Source: Melieria omissa (Eukaryota; Arthropoda; Insecta; Diptera; Ulidiidae). From it: a stretch of DNA of 64,000 bases. Location: positions 102,001,729-102,065,728 of the forward strand of contig OZ020267.1 in assembly GCA_963971225.1 (NCBI GenBank), read 5' to 3'. Within the stretch, counting starts at the first letter, position 1; each line of letters starts with the position of its first letter. Shown in pieces: positions 25,576 to 36,112 of this stretch. A program made the translations under genes and the position numbers. The notes beneath the pieces were generated by a model that was not told the DNA's origin, searched no databases, and worked only from the letters and a program-made list of their open reading frames with translations.

Positions 25576-25950
25576 CAAAGTAAATCCTAAGTAGCGACAC
25601 TCTTTGACAACCGGACGTTGATTTTTTCTGAAGGCTCCTGTCAAATTGTTGTTGTTCACGTGTAAAACGGTCACTGTGGTGAATAAGTACATTAACTTTC
25701 AGGGTTACGTGCACTTGACAAACCCTGTAAAACTGTAGAAGTCATGAATTTGTTAAGTGTAGTTTAAAACGATTTTATATTTCGGACACGGAGTTTTTAT
25801 GGTGGCATGAGTAGGGGGAAAAAAATTAAATATTTATCTAAAAAATTTATTGCCTTCCAAATAGAATTATGAAACAATTTTAATTAATTTCCAATGTTTT
25901 GCAAAAGCAACTCTGCCCGGCAAAAAATATTCACCACAAGTCTTTGTCAG

Positions 25951-26077
25951 TTGCAATTTCAAATTCATCGCCTGCATTGAAGCAAAAGCCACCGAAATCA
26001 GAACAGAGATAAACGAGCTGAAAGCACATTTGTACCAGCGCTTCGGAAGCAATATATCGCTGGAAAACGATGACTAA
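25951..26077 (+). pseudogene. Pfdn4: Last exon of prefoldin subunit 4 (stranded, copy A)
   Basis: The plus-strand frame ending at the TAA at 26,075-26,077 encodes the typical C-terminus of prefoldin subunit 4: EAKATEIRTEINELK followed by AHLYQRFGSNISLENDD. Prefoldin 4 is a coiled-coil subunit of the co-chaperone that hands actin and tubulin to the CCT chaperonin. A polypyrimidine/AG (TCTTTGTCAG) just before 25,951 could be its splice acceptor. The earlier exons are not recognisable upstream, so this is a partial or stranded gene end. It converges on RAD54B, 370 bp away. Copy B differs by at least one residue (Met for Ile), in an otherwise conserved frame. Confidence 0.65.
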
Positions 26078-26450
26078 ACGCTAGACCAAAATTCCAGTTA
26101 ACCGAATAAGAAAATAAAACCAAAACCCGTATAACCCAAAATCCAATAGCACATCGTTAGTGGCAGCAAAATGTTTTGGCTGTTTACTCGAAGGGTATGA
26201 AGAATCGCATGCAACATGTTGCATTTAGCGACAGTGACAATTTATGAAACCTGCAAAATCTGACAACAGTTTGCATTTAGATCTTCAAAACTGGGCCAAT
26301 ACTGTAAACCGAGAATTGCAACTACGATGCGACATTGTATTTTGGCTTCAACGGGTCTATAAAAAATGAAATTTGTAAACCAAAACGCAATTCCCGCGTT
26401 ATACATAAAAACATAAATATTTAACAACTGTATTAAGTGCTCAGGTGAGC

Positions 26451-28066
26451 TCTGTTTGATTTGCAAAGATGTACAGCAGGTTTTCGCTCGCATTGTCCAG
26501 GCAAGCTTCCTGTAAAATTCAAATAAATTAGTTATGGTGTTTTAACAAAAGCGCGGCGCATTCTACCTTCAGAAAGTTGGGCTGAAATGGCGCCTTGTAG
26601 TGCTCCCACTGCATCAATTCATTGATTTGCTTGCCCTCATTCGAAACGCTCGGCTGCTGCGAATTCTAAAAATTAGAACGAAAACTTTTCAAATGTAATA
26701 CTTATAAAAATAATTTACTATTACTTCTCCATTTGCCCGAGCAATTGCAGCAAAGACTGTCGTGCGTTTGGCAGGTAGAAAAGTCCTGCTGCAGTGTGAA
26801 CAAATCCAGCAGCTCTTCGGCCGTAAATTTCATGGTATCGCCTGACGTTTTCGCTCCCGTCTGTAGCACAGTCACCCAGTGACATTTTCGCCACCTGACG
26901 CTGAAAAATCTTTTCCTCTATGCAGCCAGCAGTAACCAAGCGATAGATTTGCACATCTTTCGTCTGACCATCGCGCCAAATGCGTGCCATGGCTTGTGCA
27001 TCGGTGGCCGGATTCCAGTCGTTGTCAAAGGGTATCAGACGTGATGCGCCCACCAAGTTCAAACCTACGCCGCCAGCCTTGGCGCTTAGCAGGAAAACCA
27101 AAGCTGCATTATCGCCGTCGGCTGACGCATTGAACTGCGTCACATTTGCATTGCGATCCGCGCTGGTTGTGGCACCATCCAGGCGCAAACAGTGTATCCC
27201 CAAATAATCGCAGAGTCCCTGTAGCATGTTCAGCGTTTTGGTGTGATTAGACACCAGCACACACTTTTCTCGTCGCGCCACCACAGTGGCTACGAGGAAA
27301 TTCTGCACCAATTCCAGCTTGGCCAAGTCGAAGGGTCCCATATCGGCGCATTTGGGCAGAAAGCGCTCCAAATTGCGCGTGAACAAATTTGGGGTTCTGG
27401 TGCGCGCCACCAATGACAGATGATTGCAGATTTTCTTAAGCACAATAATGATCTGAAGTGGGCTGAGGTCCTTGAAAATGCTATCCTTGCGCTTGGCATA
27501 CAAGTCCAACGCCTTCTGCAGTATGAACTGCTGCAGCTCGGAGGGCCGTAAGAAGCAGATGTACTCACGCTTCTTGGGCAAGTATTGACGGTTCAGCGTC
27601 TGCAGGCGGCGCAGCAGAAACTTCTCTGAAATGAGGTTCAATTCTCGGGTACGCTCAGCAGCAAACTCTTTCACCTCCTGCGCTGCTTCGGGGCTTTGGC
27701 TTTCCTGCAGCGGCACTTCGTAACGACGATGGAACTCCTGTGCACTGCCAAGAATGCCGGGATTCACGAAATCTGCCAAAGCAAAGAATTCCTACAGGTC
27801 GTTTTGAACCGGCGTACCAGTCAGCACAATGAGTCGCTGTATATTTAGATCGCGCAAGGCAGTGCAGATTTTGGTCGATTGATTTTTGAGACGATGTCCC
27901 TCGTCGCATATCAACAGGTCGAACTTGAGTTGCTGGAACTCTGCCACGTGACCGAGCAGACTTTCATACGACACAATGACGAAGGGCACATGATGCCGCC
28001 GCGAGTAGGTGGCAAGCGGGCGCTTTCCGCTCCACTTTGCCATCCCTCAGACATTTTGCAGATGCT
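26451..28066 (-). pseudogene. RAD54B: RAD54B-like SNF2 helicase, truncated and broken (copy A)
   Basis: SNF2-family DNA translocase of homologous recombination. Visible motifs in order: II (DEGH), III (TGTPVQNDL), IV (VLVSNHTKTL), V (LLSAKAGGVGLNL), VI (ARIWRDGQ), then the RAD54B-type tail. The tail is read in a shifted frame (ELLDLFTLQQ, then CQTHDSLCCNCSGKW) and two short 3' exons (26,567-26,665, with INELMQWEHYKAPF; 26,451-26,509, ending NQTELT). The match is to RAD54B rather than RAD54. Damage: no motif I (Walker A) upstream; an in-frame TAG at about 27,793 right after QNDL, where Gln is usual; and a frameshift near 26,835. The introns survive, so it is an unprocessed pseudogene. Copy B shares all three lesions. 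Confidence 0.85.
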
Positions 28067-28287
28067 GGTACAGGTGCCATATTTTTCGACAAACGCAGCG
28101 GCAAGTGTTCACATTTGGCATTTTTCGACGACTCAGTGCGACTCACTACGACGGCCAATACGGTGTACCAATTGCACTCCAAATTGTTGATCATTGGGTG
28201 TTGTTTTTATTGGATTGCGGTATGTAGCGCTGCACGGCCGCCAGTGTATAATTGTGAGCACACACCATTATCGGACCACGCTCCATT

Positions 28288-28596
28288 GCTCGAATAACTT
28301 CGAATTGCTCGACTAACTTTGAAATATTGCAACTTTTGTGGTTAGTTTCCGCTGGCGAGTTTCCCCTTTATTCAAATTTAAACACACAATTATTTTTCTA
28401 CACAGAGACTCGTGCAAAGTATACTCTAAGTAGCGACACTCTTTTTTTCGAGCTGTCAGTGGTACATTAAGTCTGTTTCTGTTGGTTTTGGTAGTAAATT
28501 TAATATATAATTTTCTTACTACTTTTCCGAAACAAGCAGTAAGCATTTGTTTGTGAAAATAAATATCTTTAGATAGATGCGTTTTTGTAGTAGTTG
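28288..28596. other. Junction between the RAD54B block and the inverted repeat
   Basis: Unique noncoding DNA, apart from a 30-bp near-copy (28,415-28,445, with CTAAGTAGCGACACTCTTTT) of the sequence that opens both RAD54B blocks. Confidence 0.5.
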
Positions 28597-28934
28597 GAAG
28601 GACTCTTATATATGGGCAGTTGAGGAGGGGGATACAATTTTGTGGGGGTAGGGGGCGGTCCCCATATATCCCCCTTGAAAGGAAAACCGTCGGAAATGTA
28701 TAGTTTCTTTTAAATTAATTTTTTAAATTTTACCTTCGAATCGAGAAAACTCGTAATTACTTGCCAATAAGGTGGAGTAGTTAGGTGGAAAAAGAGGGGA
28801 GAGGGGTAATAACCCTCTTAAGTGCAAGTAGGGCTTCAGATTCAGTCAAATATTTACAGTATTTCTGTATTCAAACTCCTTTTGTGTGGCCGGCCTTCGG
28901 CCGGGCGCTTGAAAAATAACCCTCATAGGAGCAA

Positions 28935-30219
28935 CTACACCTTTTCAAGTTCGATTTCAGAAAGCGTAAATTCAATTTCAGAAAGCGTAAATTCAATTTC
29001 AGAAAGCGTAAATTCAATTTCAGAAAGCGTAAATTCAATTTCGGAAAACGTAAATTCAATTTCAGAAACATAAATTCAATTTCAGAAAGCGTAAATTCAA
29101 TTTCAGAAACATAAATTCAATTTCAGAAACATAAATTCAATTTCAGAAAGCGTATATTCAATTTCAGAAAGCGTAAATTCAATTTCGGAAAACGTAAATT
29201 CAATTTCAGAAACTACCTCTAATGTATAAAAAATGTTTTTGGAAAAGTGCACTTTGCCAAATTTTTTAACTACGTACGAAAGCTATGTGTACACTCGGAG
29301 GCCATAATGGCCTATTGTGAATCCCTTCTTATGGTGTTCTGGAGCTAACCAATAGTCTCAATCAAGGGGAAACCAGTTCGACCTCTTAATGAAGGAGAGC
29401 AGATTCGAGATTTCGACCTTCGCCGTGCAAGCCAGGTCGGTCAGGAACCTTGACCACAAGGTGCGGAGACGGCGTTCCTGCAAAGCCGGGCAGTGACACA
29501 GGAAGTGTTGTATCGTTTCTACTTCTTCTTCATCTCCATAGCTACGGCAGACATCACCCGACGAGAGGCGCCATTTGGTAAGCATAGATCCAATAGTGCA
29601 GTGTCCGGTGATGACTCCAACGAGCTGACGAATGGAGGTACGACTCAAGGACAGTACGAATCGTGTTTTCGTCAAGGAGAGGGAGGGCCACAGTCGGTCC
29701 TGGTACGCCATGATGACTCAATTTCCTTTTTGGTCAACCTGTCAATATACATGTACAGGGCAGATATCGGAGGAAACACAGAGGTATCCAAACAAATCAA
29801 ATCTGTGTAAATGCAACCAAAATAAATTCAACATTTGCTCTGAAATTGAATTTATGTTTCTGAAATTGAATTTACGTTTTCTGAAATTGAATTTACGCTT
29901 TCCGAAATTGAATTTACGCTTTCTGAAATTGAATTTATGTTTCTGAAATTGAATTTACGCTTTCTGAAATTGAATTTACGCTTTCTGAAATTGAATTTAC
30001 GCTTTCTGAAATTGAATTTACGTTTTCCGAAATTGAATTTACGCTTTCTGAAATTGAACTTACGTTTTCCGAAATTGAATTTACGCTTTCTGAAATTGAA
30101 TTTATGTTTCTGAAATTGAATTTACGCTTTCTGAAATTGAATTTACGCTTTCTGAAATTGAATTTACGCTTTCTGAAATTGCTTTTACGCTTTCTGAAAT
30201 CGAACTTGAAAAGGTGTAG
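28935..30219. mobile_element. Foldback-like element with minisatellite inverted ends (left arm)
   Basis: Both ends are CTACACCTTTTCAAGTTCGA facing inward, each followed by a 21-bp tandem array (about 28,955-29,212 and 29,838-30,205) based on TTTCAGAAAGCGTAAATTCA, with a shorter GAAACATAAATTC variant; the right array is the reverse complement. Inverted terminal repeats made of short tandem repeats are the defining design of Drosophila foldback (FB) elements. The centre holds a LINE fragment and about 150 bp of other DNA. No clear target duplication is seen. The right-arm copy (49,459-50,573) is 170 bp shorter because of array length. Confidence 0.75.
29358..29711 (-). pseudogene. LINE ORF2 C-terminal fragment (left arm)
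   Basis: A 117-codon frame that resembles the C-terminal tail of jockey/R1-like LINE polyproteins, with the cysteine-histidine pattern CRSYGDEEEVETIQHFLCHC followed by PALQERRLRTL. It lies inside the foldback-like element, between its two arrays. No reverse transcriptase domain is present, so it is a captured remnant. The right-arm copy at 49,842-50,195 differs by about two residues (LADLAF for LTDLAC). Confidence 0.7.
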
Positions 30220-30531
30220 TGTGCCGGAGCATCAGTAATGTGCTAACAGTATTTCTGTATTCAAACTCCTTTTGTGTGGCCGGCCTTCGGCCGGGCGCTT
30301 GAAAAATAACCCTTTGGATCGAAATCGAATTGAAATCGAAATTGCAAATCGAGTGAATTCATTTTTCATGTGCTGTATTCCACTCGTTTTCATAGCTTCG
30401 AAATCGATTCACAATAAACTTTCGACTGAAGTTTAGCTTCGAAATCGATTCACAATAAACTTTCGACTGAAGTTCAGTTGAATTTTTGACTATTAAATTT
30501 GAAACAAACATTTCTTGTGAGATTTATAAAA

Positions 30532-31752
30532 ATGAGTGCAGTGTTTATTACCACGGTTTTAGCCATTCAACGAGAGAGACACGCTTACGAAAAAATTAAG
30601 CGGCGTGCATTAAGGGACCAATCCAATCCCATGGAACTTACAGAGGCAGTGTAAGTGTTTTGAAATATTATTTGGCTGCGAGTTTGTAATTACAATTTGT
30701 AACTGCATTTAAGGTTCATATCATACTACCGCGTGAACAAAGATGCGTTCAATATGTTGTTAAGAATTATTTCACCGCACCTACCATCATCTTCAATTCC
30801 TGCCCAGCTTCAACTAGCAGCCACTCTACGGTTTTTAGCAGAAGGAAGTTTCCAAAAATCAGTTGGAAAGGATGCTGACATAGCTTTGAACCGTAGAACA
30901 GTTTCTAAAGTTTTGACAAGAAACCTTCCCATTTTGGAAAGAAAGATTTGTGCTACCTGGATAAAATTCAATAGCTCTAATGACGAGCGTCGCAAGTCGA
31001 AGCGGCATTTTCTCGAAAATTTTCGCATTCCCGGTGTCATAGGTTGCGTCGATGGCACGCACATCAAATTAACAAAGCCGCATCACGATGAATCACTATT
31101 TTACAATAGAAAGGGATATTTCAGCATTAATGCTATGATTGTAAGTATACACATATGGCTGTGTATGAGTACCTGTATATACATATTCCGGACTAACAGA
31201 CCTACAATTACATAGATATGCGATTACAACATGATCATCAAAGGTGTCGATGCGCGTCATCCAGGATCGAGCCATGACGCGTTCATTTGGAGTATGAGCA
31301 GGGCTCGAGAACACCTTGTAAGAAGCTTTGAAGGCGGTGAACGCAATTCCTGGCTTCTGGGGGATGCTGGATATGCGCTGGAGCCTTTTCTTTTGACTCC
31401 ATATAGAGATCCAGAAGCAGGAACATGTAAGCACACATTCAACATAAAGCATTCAGCAGCTCGCAATGTGGTTGAACGAACAATTGGTGTTCTGAAAAGC
31501 CGCTTCAGGTGTTTAGCCTGTTGTCTTCAGTACCAGCCGCAAAAAGTCGTGCAAATGATAAATGTATGTTGTGCATTGCATAATATCTGCAGACATTACA
31601 AGATTCAGGACGAAAATGATGGGAACTTTGCGGTACCAAGTGAAACAACGGAAAGCTATGAAATAACTGAAGTAAATGCAGAATTAACATTTAACAATGA
31701 AGCCAGCAGAATAAGGGATGAAATAGCAAATAATATAAATTTAAGATATTAA
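30532..31752 (+). CDS. PIF/Harbinger transposase, apparently intact (left arm)
   Basis: Three exons by clear splice sites: 30,532-30,650, 30,714-31,140 and 31,216-31,752, giving 360 aa. It begins MSAVFITTVLAIQRERHA. The DDE nuclease fold is visible: GCVDGTHIKL (first Asp), SSHDAFIW (second Asp) and NVVERTIGVLKSRF (Glu), with GDAGY and LHNIC landmarks typical of Harbinger/HARBI1 proteins. Both introns are short (63 and 75 bp). The mirror gene at 47,926-49,146 has the same visible sequence, and both are open throughout, suggesting recent activity or gene conversion. The protein would cut and rejoin the element ends together with the Myb-like partner encoded next to it. Confidence 0.9.
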
Positions 31753-32012
31753 AACGCATACACAGATACAGCAGTCACATGCCCATGCAACACCATCACT
31801 CAGCAGCAGACATCAAACTGTAACAACAAAAGGCTGCGTATTTTATAAACATACTTAAAATTTATTTCACCATCTATTTCTATTACACAGGTGATAAGAA
31901 CTCATATTCAATTCAATAAAATAATAATTAAGTAAAACAATACAAACATAACAGCAGTTTTCAATTGCAATTCAATAAAATAATAATAAAGTAAAACAAT
32001 ACAAGTTTGGTT

Positions 32013-32990
32013 CTAGTAAATAACAGGAAAATTAGATGTTAAAATATACTTTTTGTTTGCATGTTGGTCAATTTTCAGTTTTAATTCTTTGATTTCTAGT
32101 TTCTTCTGTTTTATTACATTTTGTGCATGTAGTAGCTCTTCCACTTGCATATTATGCCTTTTAGTTTCCTTATTCTGTTCCGATATTAAATTGCAAAGTT
32201 TGTCTAAACACTTATACATTTTTCTTGTGTCTCCCTCGGTTTCTTTAGCCACTCTTAAATTTTCTTTCGACACTTCCAAATATTCACATATATTTTTTGC
32301 AATTTCTGCTATTTCACTCGTTTGTTCACTCATACATTTTTTTAAATTGGCTTCTAACGGTGGTTCTGCTCTTCTTTTTCGCGGTGTCACACACACTGAC
32401 CTGCTTGGCCCAGGCAAATCGTCATCATCATCCAGATGATCGAGATCATTGGATACAGTGGCTGAGTCTTCTACACTGAAGTCGAGAGTGTGTGCAATGC
32501 CTTCGACTGCAGTGTAGATACCACAGATCGTGGCCACTGACTCTTCTGCCGGTGAAATCACATATTGGTTAAATGGTCCACCCCCAGTAGCTCTAGCTTC
32601 GGCTTTGTTGTGGGCGAGCTTCTTTCGTATATTACTCTTCCAATCGATCCAGACCTATTAAAACAATAAAGGTAATGTAATGCAGAATACAAATTTTAAC
32701 TCCTTACTTTTTTCCATCCCGAAGCATCTTTCTGGGGCGGACCTTGACTATTTAGGTCTTTTGTGATGTCGTTCCACAGTGCATCCACAGCCACGCGATC
32801 TCCCTTTATGAACCCCTTCGCCATGTCCGTGTGTTTTTGCATGAAAGAAATTAGCAAGGCTTCTTGCGCAGCGTTCTTATGTTTTCCCCTGATTTAAAAG
32901 TAAAAATTATTGTAAATAATTTTATTTTTGCGACAAATTGCAATATTCTTACATTTTGTGTGCCTCTGTTTTCCGATCTACACTTGTCAT
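32013..32990 (-). CDS. Myb/SANT-like partner protein of PIF/Harbinger, intact (left arm)
   Basis: Exons (minus): 32,953-32,990, 32,708-32,888 and 32,013-32,654, phases consistent, 286 aa. The N-terminal 90 residues form a Myb/SANT-like domain of the type with a conserved Trp series and TGGG end (ALWNDITKDLN, GWKKVWIDWKSNIRKKL, then RATGGGP). An acidic linker (DLDHLDDDDDLPGPS), a basic nuclear-localisation-like PRKRRAE and a C-terminal coiled coil rich in Glu, Lys and Leu follow. In characterised Harbinger systems this kind of protein binds the ends and imports the transposase. The start at MTSVDRKTEAQK depends on a sequence that is about 80 bp longer and out of frame in the right arm. Confidence 0.8.
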
Positions 32991-33259
32991 TTCACATGAA
33001 TTCATTTTCGAAAATGAAATCGACAGTAGTGAAATGCAGCACCCCAAATTTCGATTTCAGTCGGATTCAATTTCGATTTCGAGTTAAAGTGAAATGTGGC
33101 ACCTGCCTGATTAAGTTTTTCAGTTGCTATTCAATACTAAACCTTAACACATACGAGTTGAGATTTAATCACATGACATACAAATATATACATAATTTTT
33201 TCTATAAAACCGCTCATCGTTGTGGTAATTGTTGTCTTTATTATCGTATTTAAAATTTA

Positions 33260-33568
33260 TTACGTAAAATTTATTATGTTTTGAATTTTCGAAACTTGCT
33301 GCAGAAATTTACAGTTCGTCAGCCAAACATATTTCTTACGTGGTCGGCCACGCTTGCCGGTCAGCACCTTCCTCGGTACGCCCACGGCGCGCTTCATAAG
33401 TTTGCCGTTGATTATTTTCGTTTTGATTGCGGCAGCTTGGGCTGCACTGGCACTGCTGCAGCTGGCGCCGCCGTTGCCCTTCGGACGTCCACGCTAGCGT
33501 TTAGTCTCGCTTTCAGTAACATTGCTGCTGTTGTTGCTGACGTTTTTGTTTTCGCTCTTTGCAGGCAT
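33260..33568 (-). pseudogene. Two-AT-hook small protein gene with a nonsense codon (left arm)
   Basis: Mirror copy of the open gene at 46,056-46,340. The ATG is at 33,568-33,566. Codon 25, the Lys entering the first AT-hook (ETKR-stop-RGRPKG), is TAG at 33,496-33,494 where the right arm has AAG. The rest is otherwise maintained, including the second hook GKRGRPRKK, with an in-frame stretch of 8 extra codons rich in Ala and Ser. The TATA box upstream is undamaged here. Readthrough or start downstream cannot be excluded, but both hooks would not be made from the normal start. Confidence 0.8.
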
Positions 33569-33600
33569 TTCTAACGCTTCAGACTACTCTTTGCAATTTG

Positions 33601-33609
33601 CTATATATA
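33601..33609 (-). promoter_or_regulatory. TATA box of the AT-hook gene, intact (left arm)
   Basis: TATATATAG on the minus strand, about 33 bases upstream of the ATG, with GTAGTCTGAAG as a possible start region. The corresponding site in the right arm is the exact insertion point of Tc1. Confidence 0.5.
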
Positions 33610-33651
33610 CCGTAACGAGTGTGCGAATTTATGCGAATGCGTGCGTCAAAA

Positions 33652-35868
33652 AATACTTACTTACTTAACTGGCCATAACAACCCGTTATCGGGTTACGGC
33701 CTGCCGCAAAACTTCTCTCCAGGCGCCTCTGCTTTGCGCGCGCCTTCTCCAGTTAGTAACACCAAGAGATGACAGGGCCTCTTCAACTTGGTCCTTCCAC
33801 CGGAGACACGGCCTCTCTCTTCGCCGTCGACCTCCAACCATCGCATCGAACACCTTTTTCGCCGGAGCTTCGTCGTCCATGCGGCAGACATGACCGAGCC
33901 AGCGTAGCCGCTGGATGTTTATTCGCTGCGCTACGTCCATGTCCTTATACAGCTCATACAGCTCGTTATTGGTTCGTATACGATAGTCGTCACCAACACG
34001 AACAAGGCCGAAGGTTTTGCGAAGTACCTTCCTCTCGAACACTCCAAGGGCCGCTATGTCGTTTCGTGTCATTGTCCATGCTTCAGCGCCATAGAGGAGC
34101 ACGGGCAAGAAAAGCGTCCTATAGAGTGCAAGTTTTGTCGGTCTAGAGAGGTCTCTGCTTCTCAATTGCCTACCGAGACCGTAGTAGCACCTGTTGGCAA
34201 GAGTTATCCTTCGCTTTATCTCCAGGCTGACATCATTGCTGCTGTTGATGGCGGTGGCAAGGTAGACGAATTCCTTGACAACTTCAAAAGTATACCTGTC
34301 GGCCTCGACGTGAGACCCTAGCCGCTACGAGTCCCTGCATGTAGACAGCATATACTTCGTCTTGCCCTCATTTACCACCAGACCCATTTTGGCAGATTCT
34401 CTTTCGATAGCCGCAAAGGCAGCGGTGACATCTCGCTTGTTACGTCCGATGACATCAATGTCATCAGCGTAGGCAAGGAGCTGGACACTTTTGTTGAAAA
34501 TTGTGCCATTACGATGTACATTGGCCTTGCGCAGAACACTCTCCATGGTGAAGTTGAAGAGGTCGCAGGACAAAGGATCACCCTGTCTGAAACCTCGAAC
34601 GGTATCAAAGGGGTCGGAAAGGTCACTTCCAACCTTGACGGAGCTGCGCGTATTGCTCAACGTCGCTCTGCAAAGCCTCACGACCTTTGCAGGGATACCA
34701 AGTTCAGACAATGCGGCATATAAGCGATCCCTTATCGGGCTATCGAATGCTGCCTTGTAATCGATGAAGAGATGGTGTGTATCGATTTGATTCTCAAGGG
34801 TCTTCTCCAGGATTTGGCGTAAAGTGAATATCTGGTCGATGGTGGACTTACCAGGTCTAAAGCCGCACTGATAAGGTCCAATCAGCGCCTTGGCGAGTGG
34901 CTTTAATCTTTCACATAGTACGCTCGTCAGGACCTTGTATGCAATGGGAAGTAGGCTTATACCCCTGTAGTTGGCGCATATTGTTGGGTCGCCTTTCTTC
35001 AGCACAGGACAAAGGGCACTGAGGTTCCAATCGTTGGGCATTCGTTCCTCCAGCCATATTTTGCAAATGAGCTGATGCATGCACCCAATCAGCTCACCGC
35101 CGCCGGCCTTGAACAATTCAGCTGGTAGCCCATCCGGCCCTGCAGCTTTGTTGTTCTTGAGTCGCTGGATAGCGACCCGGACCTCGTCATGGCTGGGCGG
35201 TGGCACATCCACACCGTCGTCGTCGATTGGTGCCATCTGGACATCTTCACCACTGGCGGTATTGTTCCCTCCGTCGCCTGCGAGCAGCTTGGTGAAGTGC
35301 TCCTTCCACAACCTCAGCACACCCTGCGCATCCGTAACCAGATCCCCGTTTTCGTCTCTGCAAGAAGATGCCCCGGGCTTAAATCCTTCCGTGAGACGCT
35401 TAACTTTTTGGAAGAATTTTCGGGCGTCATTCCTGCTCCTGCACTCCTCGATTTCCTCACGCTCGCGCCTTTCTTGCTCCCGTTTCTTGCGTCTAAAAAG
35501 GCACCTCTCTTTCTTCCTCTCCTCCCGGTATTTTTCTGTCACGGCTCGCGTGGCAGCCGACTGCAGGGTCTTCTTGTAGGCAGCATTCTTCGCTGCTTCC
35601 GAGGCTTGTTTGCTGGCTTTCATTGGTATTTGATTTTCCGTGGCGGGCACCAAACCCTGCGCACAACCCAAATTTTAAGTCCTGGGGATTGGACTCGCTG
35701 CACACATTAGTTCACTATTCAGCAGGTGCCAAATAGCTATCCAGAAGGGCCGCGCGGAGGCTGTGTATCAGCTTGGATTGGACAGGGACAAGGATCGTTC
35801 TGGCGTTCGCCAAGTTGAACGCAATCAGAGACTTTACCTTGTATGTCCGCTCCCTTCCTTCCCACCAC
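33652..35868 (-). mobile_element. RTE-clade retrotransposon, 5'-truncated
   Basis: A non-LTR element reading leftward. Its 3' end is an (AAGT)n tail on the minus strand (ACTTACTTACTTA at 33,654-33,666), as is usual for RTE elements. It lies exactly at the inner edge of the left inverted-repeat arm. The APE endonuclease domain is absent, so it is truncated at the 5' side. The left/right arm comparison places it as a late arrival. Confidence 0.85.
33686..35671 (-). pseudogene. RTE reverse transcriptase ORF with one nonsense codon
   Basis: About 660 codons of one frame, broken only by a TAG at 34,327-34,325 (KYMLSTCRDS, stop, RLGSHVEADRY). Reverse transcriptase landmarks: KAAGPDGLPAELFK, NYRGISLLPIAYK, FRPGKSTIDQIFTLRQ, the GFRQGDPLS block and the catalytic LLAYADDIDVIGR. 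The C-terminal part has the RTE signature LRWLGHVCRM followed by RPCLRWKDQVE. The N-terminal endonuclease is missing. Without it and with the stop, the element should be dead, though its age looks modest because a single base separates it from an open frame. Confidence 0.9.
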
Positions 35869-35967
35869 GACATCCCACCGCCTTATTTAAAATAGTATTG
35901 CATGCTTTTTAAAACTGATGCTTTCACTTTTGTACATACACACACACACACACACACACACAATTGA
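35869..35967. repeat. Inner inverted homology, left side
   Basis: About 100 bp (GACATCCCACCGCCTTATTT through a CA microsatellite to CAATTGA), whose reverse complement lies at 43,494-43,586. It sits immediately beyond the RTE insertion, so it may be the continuation of the left arm after RTE. Alternatively both may be copies of the 5' end of the R1-like LINE, because 43,586 lies where that element's 5' leader would start. Confidence 0.8.
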
Positions 35968-36112
35968 ACCGAATTTTCTAACCTAACTTTTCTAACCTTC
36001 TAACTTTTTTCTTAAACGTTTTCACCACTTTTCTTCTATGCATTTGCAAATGTTGAAGCAACTTAAGCATGTCAACAATATTTTCAAAATTTACTCTTTA
36101 ATATTTTTACAG

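Larger units (their letters stand above)
25576..28287. repeat. RAD54B/prefoldin block, copy A
   Basis: A 2,712-bp block, repeated in the same orientation at 55,259-57,972 (2,714 bp; the clearest length change is a CT insertion in copy B). It starts with CAAAGTAAATCCTAAGTAGC and stops at GGACCACGCTCCATT. A close relative of its first 30 bases recurs 128 bp beyond its right end, at 28,415-28,445, and this short repeat may have served in the rearrangement. Confidence 0.95.
28857..30313 (+). repeat. Direct 66-bp repeat flanking the foldback-like element (left arm)
   Basis: CAGTATTTCTGTATTCAAAC, continuing through GGCCGGCCTTCGGCCGGG to AAAAATAACCCT, occurs at 28,857-28,923 and again at 30,249-30,313, on either side of the element at 28,935-30,219. 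The GGCCGG-TT-CGGCC part is a strong hairpin. The right arm has the mirror pair at about 49,371-49,436 and 50,587-50,652. Confidence 0.85.
30314..33107. mobile_element. PIF/Harbinger DNA transposon (left arm)
   Basis: It encodes a DDE transposase on plus and a Myb-like protein on minus, converging near 31,750-32,010, which is the standard two-gene PIF/Harbinger layout. The ends are imperfect inverted repeats containing GAAATCGAA...GAAATCGAAATT and GTGCTG(C/T)ATT(T/C)CACT near 30,320-30,390 and 33,000-33,100. The right end meets TTA at about 33,108, and the expected target is TTA/TAA. I cannot place the left end to the base. Confidence 0.8.
28597..33651. repeat. Large inverted repeat, left arm
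   Basis: The reverse complement is found at 44,288-50,917 (interrupted there by Tc1). The outer boundary is TTGGAAGGACTC and the inner boundary is GTGCGTCAAAAAAT. The transposase proteins of the two arms are identical over their full visible length; differences are confined to minisatellite length, one indel of about 80 bp and scattered changes. Order from outside: foldback-like element, PIF/Harbinger transposon, AT-hook gene. The RTE insertion abuts the inner end. Confidence 0.95.

Noticed and set aside
26451..28066. Calling the helicase RAD54 (okra) instead of RAD54B
   Set aside because: The tail (LFTLQQ..., CQTHDSLCCNCSG, then the INELMQWEHY exon) and the LVGASRLI/DNDWNPATD block fit RAD54B better than RAD54.
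28946..30213. Regular short repeats that might suggest a CRISPR array
   Set aside because: The units are contiguous 21-bp tandem repeats without unique spacers, in inverted pairs, in a eukaryotic genome.
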